Of a stretch of DNA of 60,000 bases, positions 48,306-58,868 are shown in pieces. The stretch comes from Polytrichum commune (lineage: Eukaryota > Streptophyta > Polytrichopsida > Polytrichales > Polytrichaceae), in the NCBI GenBank assembly GCA_950295325.1, contig OX485807.1, positions 1,988,501 to 2,048,500 of the forward strand, in the 5' to 3' direction. The notes beneath the pieces were generated by a model, which had not been told where the DNA came from, ran no database searches, and saw only the letters and a program-made list of their open reading frames with translations. Position 1 is the first letter of the stretch, and each line of letters opens with the position of its first letter. The translations under genes and the position numbers were made by a program.

Positions 48306-48425
48306 CATGGGTGGGCATGGGTGGGCACATGTCATGCTATGTGTGGGCATGGGTGGGCATGGGTGCGCACATGTCATGTTATGGGTGGGCATGGGTGGGC
48401 ATAGGTCGATGCTAATGGGCATGGT
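48306..48425. repeat. GGGCATGGGT minisatellite
   Basis: Direct repeats of about 42 bp (starts near 48307 and 48349) built from ATGGGTGGGC words and a 'cacatgtcatg' word, with a partial further copy. Confidence 0.85.
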
Positions 48426-48468
48426 CTGGGTATGGGTGCAATTTTAAAGGAAAATGTTGGGCTTTGGT

Positions 48469-49801
48469 TCACATGCACCTGTGTAATATGCCAATATGAC
48501 AAATATTCTAGTTAGTCCATTAATATGTAATATTCGATTCCATATCCTTCTTAAGGGTGTCAAGTTTACGTTAGTGTGGTGTTAAGGAAATTTGGGGGTC
48601 CATAAAACCTCTTAATGGACCTTACATTTGGACTCAAGATTAGATCAAGCTTGAAGATTGGTTTCTCAAACTAGGAGTATTTACTTAAGTGAAGATTGCA
48701 AAGATTTGGTGAGAAAGTGATGCCACGATTAGTGTCACTTCATTGTTTCATACCTTGGACCCAAACCCTAGCCTTGTAAACTCCTTGCTTCATATTTATG
48801 CTCTAATCCAATATGATTGCTTGTTGTTGGAGTTTCTTTAGTCTTGGACCCTGGTGCAAATCTCCATGGTTGTAGATGGTTTGTTTGTTTGAAGGTGAGC
48901 AAATATTTTGGATGTTTTTTTGGGACTGTATTGGTGATGCTTATGATCGTTGGCACTATGACATTAGGGTTTGGGAATTGAGGATTTTGGGCGCTTTCCT
49001 ACAAATCATGCAAGGCCATGGGAAGGTTAAGCTTATATTGATAAGTTGCCTCCTTACCCATGTAAATTACCTGGGTCAAAACCAAATACCAAAGACTTAT
49101 AGCTTTGTTTTTTCCATACGTATAGCAACCATAGTAACAAAATAATTAGCGTTACTTGTGAATGTGGTGGCAAATATTAAAAATAGTGTAAAATGTTGGT
49201 AAATTAGTGTGGGGAAACCTAATTGCATATATCAATGTGCATAATTGGTCGCTCATCCAAGTTGAGGATACTTCTAACAACTTTCTTGGACTTTGCTATC
49301 CATGTAGAGAGGACATTTCCTCCATAACTTGTGTATTACACCCATGAGTATATTGATAATGAACTAGGTAACCAATGAGGGGAGAGTGGATGACGAGCCT
49401 CAGGAGTGGTGAATCATCATCCTACCTGAGATGGTTATCAACCACAACTGATCAACTCATGGACAAAATTGAATGACATATGCCTCCATGGGTGAAAAAT
49501 TGTGACGAGTTTTGATAATCCTTGTACTCTTGGATGAGCAATCAATTACGCTATCGTAGATCATTTTCCACTTTCCTCTTGCTTGTTATGTAGTGCATAA
49601 CTGATCGCTAATCCAAAAGTATAAAAGTTACTAAAAACATGTCGCAATGTTCAAATTTTCATCCATGAAGGCATAATATCATCCATAATGATCATATTCC
49701 ATGTATGAACAAATCGTTTATGGCCGATAACCAACTCAGGTAGCTGGATGACTTGCCGCTATCGTGGCTCATCGTCCACTCTCCTCTCGTTGGTTATGTA
49801 G
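48469..49801 (+). repeat. Segmental duplication, copy B, block 3
   Basis: Collinear with 20031-22829 and carries the empty target sites GATTTTGG (48983-48990) and CATATGCC (49477-49484). Homology ends near 49801. No gene recognised. Confidence 0.9.
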
Positions 49802-51512
49802 GCCATAGCGTTCCGAGAACGTTTCTTTATTAAAATCATCATTTTTGTAATTAGGACAACGAATCCTCAGTGTGCGTGATTGCCATCAACTGGATCGGCA
49901 TTCGGTCACATGAAAGTGGTGTCGTGAATGTGATGTCTTTTGGGTGTATGAGGAGCAGGGTTCGGGAGATTTTTGAGCTTAACCAGCTAAAATTCACCCC
50001 TTCACAACTTCTACCGGTTTATTCAGGATTTGACCGGTTGCAAAGTTGTTGTCATTAATTTGGACCGGTCAATATCCTTTTTTTTTTTCAAGTGCCGGCT
50101 AATTTCCTCTTCATTATAATGACAACCAGCCAAAAACTTGGGAATTGATAAGTAAGTTGGTTTTCAAATATAGCAAATTTATATCTACAAACAACATACA
50201 CAATTCAACAACAACGTCCAAAGAACATATCAACATCCAACAATAATGATCAACAATTTATTCATAGCAGGAGTTGAACCTAAAATAACCCATCAACCGG
50301 TTGATGGCCATGGATTTACTCGTCTATCATACCTAGGTCTTAAAACCTCATATTAGATTTGAGGCGACAACATGATAAAAGAATAACCTAACATACCATA
50401 CTATATATAAAAATGAAATTCATCAACTTTTAGAGTCAAAATCAGTAATATCATCTTCACCTTCAAGAGGAAAATTAATGCCCTGAAAGGTATCTATGTG
50501 GATGTGAAAACAACCATCTAAACTTTGTAGAGTTCCTCCATGAAGCTATGGCTTCCATTAGTACGTTATCAAGATCACTAGGAAGATCTTCCATAAACGC
50601 ATTCATAATACATTCTAAACGCTAGCCGTCAATAATGAAATGCAATAATGAAGCAAAAGCTTCGCCTGTCAACCATTCACCAAATCACTATAACCCTACA
50701 ACGAACACATAACCTAAACCCTAGAACCAGATGATATCCGATCCTAAATGAATCAAAGCGGATGAAATCCGCCTATTTCACAATTCACCCGGGTAAAAAT
50801 CCTCCTCCTCAAAATGATTGCCGGTTGAAATCCGTTTTTTTTTTAAATTTTAAAAACACTGGTTTCACATCCTCCACTTTCCTAATTCAACCGGACTTTT
50901 CACAAAACCAACCGGCCGCCATTACACTAAATACCGGTTCTCCCCGGGCATTGATGACGAGGGTTTGATTAGGGTTTTGGCGGTACAATAATTCTCATTT
51001 GGGAGGCACCTAATCATAAGAAGCAAGAGCTAGCTGCTTGGTGGAGCTGAGGAGATAGAAGGTTACCGATCTGCACCGAGTTTTGCCAATGCAGTTTGTT
51101 GGTCTCCTTGACAGCTCCAATGTCAACAGGCACATAGAAGGACCATTTTCTTTTAGACCGGAGATTTCAATTCAAGCTTCTCTGTTGGTTGAGGTTTGAT
51201 GGCTTCGGAAGGTAAACCCTAGAGATCCTAAACACGGAGGTGAATTTATCGTCGAGGGTGAAGAAGGAACTACTTCTAACCTATTCTTTCATTCTCATAT
51301 TGCACGAGTCTCGTCCTGCACTGGATTTCAAACCAAGTTGTCATGATATTGGTATGGGATGACATGGGAATCATAGACTTCTAACTTGATCGGTAGTATG
51401 ACTTGTCAATGGCTTCTGGACGATGAACCCTAGAACTCCAGTCCAAGCTCCTATGCTGATTTGGGGTTGGAATAGCTTGGGAACATAAACCTTAAAAGGC
51501 ATTCAGAAATGG
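49802..51512. other. 5' region of the Gemin2 gene
   Basis: No separate gene is supportable. CCGGTT-type words recur at 50010-50110 and 50820-50945. From about 51000 the DNA becomes leader-like, with two diverged copies of an ATGGCTTC, then AACCCTAGA stretch (about 51199 and 51410). The first ATGGCTTCGGAAG is followed by GTAAAC and could be a very short first coding exon. At 51341-51374 lies a 34-bp near copy of the 3' end of Gemin2 intron 1. Confidence 0.45.
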
Positions 51513-54375
51513 ATGTTTCAATTTGAACAGGACAGAGGGCGAAACTTGGAACAGTTTAGCATGGAGACAGGGGAAGACTTTGTAATCTTGACATCGGATA
51601 GAGGGTCGTCAGAAGAGACTATGGCTCTGGTTGATCACGGGGAGGTTTCTTCCCAAAATTTGGAGGATTCGGTGCTGGTGATCTCCCTTGAGCAATCCGA
51701 AAGCGGGTTCAATTTAGGGTCAGAAGCACAACGGATTAGCTATGGAATGGATGAGTTGCTTGCAATTCGGGAGAGTATGGAAGATGGGTCGGAGAGTTTA
51801 TATGCGGTCCTGGACCTTTTGGCTCAAGATTTTTATGACATAGAGGTCGGACATGGAACTCAGAAACCTCGACACAAGACAATCGATAGGCGGCAGCGAG
51901 GGTCGAAGGCGAAGGTTCTGGAGACTGGTGGTTCTGATTTGGGATCTCAGGGCAAAGGGACAATAGTGGATCTTGGCTCGAATTTGTGGGCGCAGCAGCA
52001 AGTGGGTGGGTTTAAGTATAGGGAGCCGGAGGTCTATGAAGAAGACAGCGAGGATGAAATTGAAAGTTTTCAGCCACGTGCCTTTGCTGTTGAAGGGGAG
52101 CCTGATTTCGAGTCTGGAGAGCCTCAAGATGGGTGGGAGTATTTGCGTCGTGTCAAGTAAGCTCACTTTTCACAAATTCTTGAATGATGCTCAAACCTTG
52201 TTATGGAGTTGAAGCTATACTTGCTATGTGAAAGCGAAGTGCAACGAATTGCATATTTTCTGGCAATTTGGCTACTGCAAGGATTTTAGGTCAAATTCGT
52301 CAGATCATCCCGCCAGTAGTAAGATTGGAATGCAAGAATGCAAAAAGTTCTACTGTGTCAATTTGAGAGGCATTTCAGCAATAATTTTCATATCCAAGCA
52401 TAGGTTGTCGTTTTGAGACATGTCAATTGAATGTATGTCAACCCCTGCATCAGCAGGATGTGAAGTCAGGAGGTTTTCAATGTATCCACCCTGTGCTTCT
52501 TTGATGCAAGAGAAACTCACTTTTTACAGTTCTTTGAACGATTCTGAAGCCTTATTATGGATTTGAAGCTACACTTTCTGTGTGAAACTAAAGTACAGGG
52601 GTTTTGCACGTTTGATGGCAATTTGGTTACTGCAAGATTTTTGGGTCAAATCCACCAGTTCATCTCAGCAGTAGTGAGATTAGAATGCAAGAATGCAAGA
52701 AGTTCTACTGTTTCAAGCTGCGAGGCATTTCAGCAATCTTTGCATATCCAAGCATAGTTTGTTGTTTAGAGACATGTCAAGTCAATGTATGTGTTGCCAA
52801 CCCCTGCATCAGCAGACTGTGAAGTCAGGAGAGTAATTAGAGTATCTATCCATTCTGTGCTTCTTTTAAGCAAGAGATACTCATGATATTGGTATGAGAT
52901 GACATGGTAATCAGATGGGAGTATGCGCGGTGTCCAAAGGTTAAAGTTGCAAAAATTGATCCAAGCAAGTTGTCGGCAGAACAGACCCCGTACATGCCCT
53001 TAATACCGTCTGTATCAACCTGCCCTCCTCATCTGCTCCCTTCTAAAGAATGGGAAATGGAGTTTCTAGCCGACTTCTCAAACCTCCGCATGGTATGCCC
53101 AGATTCATTTGCTGCTGGATGAATTTTGATTCTTTTTTATTAACACTCCCTGTGAGTATGATATATGTCCCTTTCCTGTTGACAAGTTGGTGTGTCTATG
53201 TGCACTGATGACAACCCTGTGTCTGCTATGCTGTTTGCTCAGATGTTTATAAGAAACATACAGGCTGGTGTCAAGTATAGTGGGCCTTTGCCCTCCATTC
53301 ATAACCAGACAGGGTGGGAGATGTTCTGCTTTGGGAGTGTGAGTACATCACCTGAGGAGGAGACGCTATCATCTGTAGGGGATGAAGCTGAAAGTGCAGG
53401 CGATGTGACCCTCATAGAAGGTCATGCAGAGATAGAAGACAACGATTTTGAATACTTAGTTTCAGAACTAAATAACATGGACTTAAGCACAGAGGATTCA
53501 GGTTTGCATGTGTTGAATGAGTCAACAAGCATAGACAGAATGCCAAGCCCTATTTTACATGAACAGCAGTTATTAGATGTGGAGTTGCAAAGGGAACCAG
53601 CCAAAGAGGATTCAGATTTGGATGTGGTCAATGAGTCAACAGGCATAGACAGTATGCCAAGCCCTACTTTACATGATGAACAACAGTTATTGGAGGTGGG
53701 GTTTCAAATGGAACCAGCCAAAGAGGGGGAACTATGTACTAAAGAAGGCAAGGGCTGTGGCATAACAAAAGGTGGAAATTCCACAAGTGAATTAAGAGGA
53801 CCTAAGTTTCCATTGCTGGGTATTCTGCTGAAACTAGATGAGGTACAGCGAGCAGCTCTTTTGCGATACCACATTTCATGGCTTGAAAGAGTAGATGGTT
53901 TATCTCTTGGGCGGGCGCAGTGGCTGTTCGCGCTTTCTATTGTAGTTGACAAGCCTTTGGATGCTCAAACAAGTGCCACATTTCGATCTCTACTGAGACG
54001 GTAAGCCTTTAGTCTTTTCTCAAATGATTATTGCTTCTTAAGTTACATATATATACACTTCTGCTCAAATCTCTCGTCCTTATTCAGACTAGTTTGTGAA
54101 CAAAATGGTCACTTAGAAGTCTCATTTTTGTGGTTTTGGCGAAGTTGTTGGAAGACTCTTGTGATCAACCCGCCGAGGAATGCGATGGCAAAGTTGGGTG
54201 GATGGTCCACAAATGTCATTGACCATGACTGAAGCGTTTTCTTGCCTTTGATTTCAGGTGTGCTTCTTTGCGGGCAAGCAAAACAGATGTGGAGGATGAG
54301 GAGCTTCATAGGCTGAACTTGTTAATAACCATTGCTGGTCGCTACTTTGGCCAATCTGAGGATGTATTATGTTGA
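51513..54375 (+). CDS. GEMIN2: Gemin2 / SIP1, SMN-complex core protein
   Basis: Gemin2 binds SMN and cradles the Sm protein pentamer during spliceosomal snRNP assembly. Proposed exons are 51513-52156, 52915-53092, 53243-54000 and 54258-54375, about 565 residues. Junctions restore family motifs: GWEYLRRVK joins WEYARCPKVKVAKID, then HLLPSKEWEMEFLADFSNLR. The C-terminal part has LLRYHISWLE, LDAQTSATFRSLLRR joined to CASLRASK, and ITIAGRYFGQ before the stop. The protein is much longer than animal Gemin2 because of an acidic N-terminal region and a 38-residue tandem repeat in exon 3. Start choice is uncertain: Met at 51561 (METGEDFVIL) or an upstream exon are alternatives. The exon 2/3 junction (53092/53243) is the least certain. 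Confidence 0.87.
52162..52876. repeat. 354-bp tandem duplication filling Gemin2 intron 1
   Basis: Sequence starting at 52162 (CTCACTTTTCACA) recurs diverged from 52516 (CTCACTTTTTACA). Blocks such as 'ggcatttcagcaat' and 'atccaagcata' are shared. The left edge of each unit resembles the donor region (CAAGTAAGCTCAC at the real donor, CAAGAGAAACTCAC in the second), so the unit seems to have started at the exon edge and lost its GT. Confidence 0.85.
53492..53722 (+). repeat. 38-codon tandem repeat in Gemin2 exon 3
   Basis: Two units starting at 53492 and 53606 encode ED-S-x-L-x-V-x-NES...IDxMPSP...EQQLL...EPAKE. They are acidic and probably disordered, and lie between the conserved N- and C-terminal parts. 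Confidence 0.88.
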
Positions 54376-54830
54376 TCCAGTTTTGAGCATCTGTGTGTGG
54401 AGAAAGATGAAAAGGACAAATTGTCACTTTGCAGAGATTGCACCTGAATGTTGTAAATTGACAAGTTTTTATCAGGTACATGATTCAGCAGATTGAGGCT
54501 GTTTAATATGGGCTGACCATAATTTCATAGGAGTATCAAGATGATCATGTCAGAAAGCCTAGACTACTGCAGAATTTTGTTATATTGCATTTCGCACCAT
54601 TTAACTGTGCTGCCACAGGAGATGGTTTACAAGAGCTACTATCCTCAAAACTTAACAGTACTTTCGTGTGTATCAAACAAAGAGTAACGATGACATCAAG
54701 TGAACCTCGGTGGTGGAGATTTCATCTTATCTCGAACTAGGCCTCTTCAAGGGCTGTAGGATTTGGTGCTGCGGTGAGCAGGACCATTCCGCAAGAACTT
54801 GATAGTTTTTATTCTGCATTGGCAGCAGCA
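54376..54830. other. Gemin2 3' region
   Basis: Probably the 3' untranslated region followed by the tRNA promoter-proximal spacer. No canonical AATAAA signal stands out. Confidence 0.35.
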
Positions 54831-54910
54831 GTTGATATGGCCGAGTTGGTCTAAGGCGCCAGATTAAGGTTCTGGTCCGAAAGGGCGTGGGTTCGAATCC
54901 CACTGTCAAC
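54831..54910 (+). tRNA. tRNA-Leu (AAG)
   Basis: An 80-nt cloverleaf. The acceptor stem GTTGATA pairs with TGTCAAC, with one G-U pair. The D arm contains A-box sequence (TGGCCGAGTTGGT). The anticodon stem CCAGA/TCTGG encloses TTAAGGT, giving anticodon AAG. A long variable arm typical of Leu is present, followed by a T arm with perfect B-box GGTTCGAATCC. No intron. It lies about 0.45 kb after Gemin2 on the same strand; pol III transcription is driven by the internal boxes. A TTTT tract follows at about 54946. Confidence 0.95.
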
Positions 54911-55144
54911 ACAGCGTCCGTCACAGGACAAGCTTGCCTCTGATTCTTTTAAAAAAGAAGTCTAAAGTTCATTTTAAGTTGAAGTCTCCATGTTGTGAGG
55001 ATGCCTTTTCACTTTTGACACAAATTTATTTAAAAATCTAAGAGCGAGGCCTCAACTCCAACATAACTTGATGTTCACGAGTGAGTCCTCCCCTAGCTAA
55101 AAGGTGGAAAAACCAAAAACGGCGAATGACCACTACACTAATTA
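54911..55144. other. Intergenic
   Basis: Nothing recognisable beyond the T-rich tract downstream of the tRNA. Confidence 0.4.
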
Positions 55145-55440
55145 GGATGTTAAGTATTTGATTATATTTAGTGTTGTTACCAAACACTAATTTTCAATTC
55201 TTTGACAATTAGTGTTAGACATAAATGTGCCACTACCTTCCCTGTTGCCACCTCCCTTATTAGATCCTTTTCTTTCATGTCCATACTAGCACTAAACTCA
55301 AACATGTAACTTTCACATATTACCATAGTTGATATTTAGTATTTGAGTTTACATTTAATGTTACTTACTTTCATAGAATTATTGATATTTAGTGTATGCG
55401 TTCGTATTTAGTGTATGTTATTTAGTGTACTGGTGCACTA
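55145..55440. mobile_element. MITE relative of 23384-23682, opposite orientation
   Basis: Stretches such as 'ttttcaattctttgacaatt', 'ttagacataaatg' and 'cttactttcatag' are reverse complements of parts of 23400-23640. Ends keep ATATTTAGTGT words but the palindromes are degraded. Confidence 0.7.
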
Positions 55441-57487
55441 GACTAGGGGTAGAATGATTCTTGCGTAGACCCAAAGTGGCTACTTACAAAAGTGGTGGCA
55501 TGAAAAGGATGTTGTGATAGGTAAGATGCAGTGATTGGTTGGATAGTTGTTGTTTCACACTGCTTGTGATCATTTTTGGGTGGCATTGAGTTAATTGTTT
55601 TGTGTGCAATTGTATGCAGAGTACAATATTTCGATGCTCAGATTAGGAAGACTCTAGTGTACAAATAAGAGGTTTGACTTACTTGCCTTTTTGGAAGAAT
55701 ATAACTAGTTATTTATAGGGAATAAAATTACAAAAAAACTCGTATTCCTCATTATTTCCTCTACTCCATCTCTGAAAATATTGCACATATTCCAAGCCGC
55801 TCTTTCTGGCTGTATCAGCTTATTATCATCGTTTTCCGTATATCTACCTTATTACCGGAGGGCAAAATGTTCAGCTCTACGTCCTTATCTCATAGTTCAC
55901 AGTCTTCGAGATAAGGATTGTGTTTGTATTGCATCTCTTGCTACCAAATTGTACAGTATTCACACCACCATGTGCAGGAAAAGAGAGTCGAGCTATGGCA
56001 GCTGATGATTGCTGGTAGCTTCTATTTGTGGTGCAGGGGATTTTCTAAGTTCTGATTGTGATGCATAATGTGGTGGCGGTCCTAAAGAGCACGATTTAGC
56101 TCAGTACTACGTCGAGTTGGTAGCCGATTATGCTTTCGATGAGCTTTTTTGTTTTCTGTTTTGGCAGATTCCACAGGTTTGTTCTTGGGCAGTAGAAGGC
56201 TACAAGGATGAGCAATGTATCCGTGTTTCTTTGGTGTGGAACTTTTCCAACTTTTAGCTACTGGTTGAATCAACATCGATTCAACTCACACTTCGTGCTG
56301 TTTTTAAACTGGCGACTATCAATCTGAGAGACAAAAGATTGAGATCACAACCCTACGTTGGGTAGGCATGGATTTATCGTTCTAGTCTGATGTGATTGCA
56401 TCAAATGTGCAGTCAGTAGTCGGGTGTGCTGCCGTGTGGCCTCCAGGGTGCATAGTTTGGGCCCTAATCTTATGATCAAAAGGCCCTGAGCAGTTGGCTC
56501 GGTTCTGTGTTCCCTTCAAACAGCGGACAAGAGGTCAAAAGTGTGTCGCATCCACCTTCAAACTCTTCTCACAATCTTTTCTCACAGCTCTGGGCTTTGT
56601 GCCTAATCAGCAAATTACCGTGAAAAGAATGCAACCGGCAAGAGCCTGGCGCACTCAGGAAGCAGTTGAATCACACGGAGATATTGTACTTCCACTACGA
56701 TATTGTACCCAATTCTTCCATCACCGTATAGTCAGCGAGACATTTCTCCTGAAACAAAACTCTTGGTGGAGGTTTCAGCTCAACTTCCCTGTGAATCAGT
56801 AGCCTCGACTTGACTGGCCATTTCTGGAAGCTAGAACTGAAACCCTTCCTTTCTTCCATTTTTCTTTCTTTCTTGTTGAAGCCGTCATGTGATTAAGGTC
56901 GAGGCATCCATAGTCGACCATGTCCATTTAACTCCCCACTAGGGTTATGTATATAGATGGCGACATAGATGAGATCTATATTTTTTTAGGCGAATAGAGT
57001 TGAAGTTTATGTGATGACGGCTTGTGATGATTGCTCTCACAAGAGTTTTGATGATCGGCATAGCCAAGGAGTAGCATTGAGATGAGCGGTTATGGGTTAA
57101 CTTATAAAGCGACTATGTGTAACCTTAAAATCTACGCTTTGAAATTTGTAGCAATTTTCATGTTCGTGAATTTTAAGAAAAAAAATTGCATCCTCCTTAG
57201 GATTTGTTTCTCTTCGCAAGAAAAATAATCTCTGTTATTACTCCTCCTAAACAGACGCAAACTCTCTTATTTTATCATTTGTAGATGCCTCAACCTTAGC
57301 CTGTGTGTGCCAATATCCAGACAAATGAAATCCTTGGATCCAGAACCCTTGGCATGTTGTGATTGTTTTCCATTTGCAAATCTGCTACTTTTCTTTGCAG
57401 GTAATATTCCTCTGCAAACATTACATCACCATAAATATCCCACTAGGACAATGCATTGATCGAGGTGAAACATAGGTGTATCTTAGT
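55441..57487. other. Intergenic, no supportable gene
   Basis: The longest frame is 56494-56802 (102 codons, basic, beginning MARFCVPFKQRTRG), with no recognisable domain or paired splice signals. I regard it as unproven. Confidence 0.35.
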
Positions 57488-57702
57488 ACACTAAATATGG
57501 TATTTAGTGTCGCTTACAATTTCGAATTACGCAATGCTATAACTATTTAACTAGTGTATATCTCATTTTTATTTTTTTTACCAACTAAGGTCGAATTGGT
57601 TGTTTGGACATTATAGAACAAAACATCTTAAGTTTACCTGGTAAAAAGGTACACTAATAGTAAATCCAAATAGTAAGTCACACTAAACATCATATTTGGT
57701 GT
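57488..57702. mobile_element. 215-bp MITE with end palindromes
   Basis: Imperfect palindromes at 57488-57510 and 57680-57702 (ACACTAAATATGG... and ACACTAAACATC...) bound an interior homologous to 13592-13776 ('gctataact', 'aaggtc', 'attatagaaca'). It links the TA-flanked MITE and the palindrome-ended MITE as one superfamily. Confidence 0.7.
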
Positions 57703-58784
57703 ACTTGTGATAATACCTAATATTGGTATGCGTCAAAATCAGTCTACCATGATGTATACATAAAGATTTGGAAAATTAATAAAATAAAATAAAATGAAAT
57801 AAAAGGGACAAACATACACTTGCATTGACCTTCTCGCACGAGGATCTTGGCCACTGAATTATAGATTCTGACACAGTATGACTAGATTTAAAAGCCTTTG
57901 GGACAAATGATAGTATTCAAGCCCTTTTCTGAAAAAGCTGTCTTCAGAATCTGTGTTGAGTCAGTTGCAAGGTGCTATGGAGCAGAGGCGCCCATAATCA
58001 ATCACTTAAGAGATTCTGCGCCACATCTGGAAAAGTATATGACGGTGCAAAGTTTTTCCTTGTAGGAGGATAGAATTCAGGAGGATTGCAATTTTATTAG
58101 TAATTTTATTTTTTAAATTGAAATTATTGTGAATTTTTGAAACCAAAAGTTGGCTTGAACATATTACCAATGTCTAGAGTTTGTCACAACTACTCATTTT
58201 AACCGCTCATTTCTTTTCACTTTAGCACTCAAAACCATGATATTTGTCATGGCACTATTGGTTGCAGCCTAGTTGAAATCCAATTTCAACCTGATTGAAT
58301 TTCCAGTACCATATAGATTGCCCATGGGGTCCTAATCGAGAATAGGCGCCTCTATTATTTCTTATATGCAACTATTGAGAATGAAACTTAAATGTGTGTG
58401 TGTGTGTTCAAACTTTCAAGAAAATCAAATTGGCGACAAACTTTGGAGTGATGAAGCCCCATATGAATGACAATACATAAATTTATCCTAATTTTATGAT
58501 TATTGAGGATGATTTTAGTCATTTCTTTTATGAAAAAATTAGTTCAAATTTTGCAAGCTAGCCGTTTTTCGCCTAAAAAAATAGGGCTGATAAAAAGGTA
58601 TGGAATATGGATTCCCCCCCCCCCTCCCTGATAATCCTTAACAACACGTTTTGATTGACATTTGTGTTGGCCTTTGTGAGAGGGAAGATTCTTTTTAAAT
58701 CTTGCTTTGTCTAAGTTTAAAGCTGACTCTAGGAGGAGGAATGTGAACATTGTTACCAATTCATATAGCAACGACTAGGTTGGC
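57703..58784. other. Intergenic, no gene seen
   Basis: AT-rich, with a short GT run near 58395 and a run of C at about 58614-58625. No coding evidence. Confidence 0.4.
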
Positions 58785-58868
58785 ATAACATTATTATGTG
58801 GGACTAACAATATTATGTGGAATATTGTCAATCCCACAAAACATTGTTTTGGATCTAAATAATGTTAT
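58785..58868. repeat. 84-bp hairpin, MITE-like
   Basis: ATAACATTATT at 58785-58795 and its exact complement AATAATGTTAT at 58858-58868. The inside holds two copies of a 'attatgtgg' word. Confidence 0.6.

Noticed and set aside
48087-48422. Minus-strand Pro/Cys/His-rich repeat protein
   Set aside because: Arises from the GGGCATGGGT minisatellite and antisense of the hAT relic.
54727-54924. Minus-strand frame over the tRNA
   Set aside because: Antisense of the tRNA-Leu gene and its flanks.
56494-56802. 102-codon frame as a gene
   Set aside because: No recognisable domain, no splice partners, and length within what random sequence of this composition can give.
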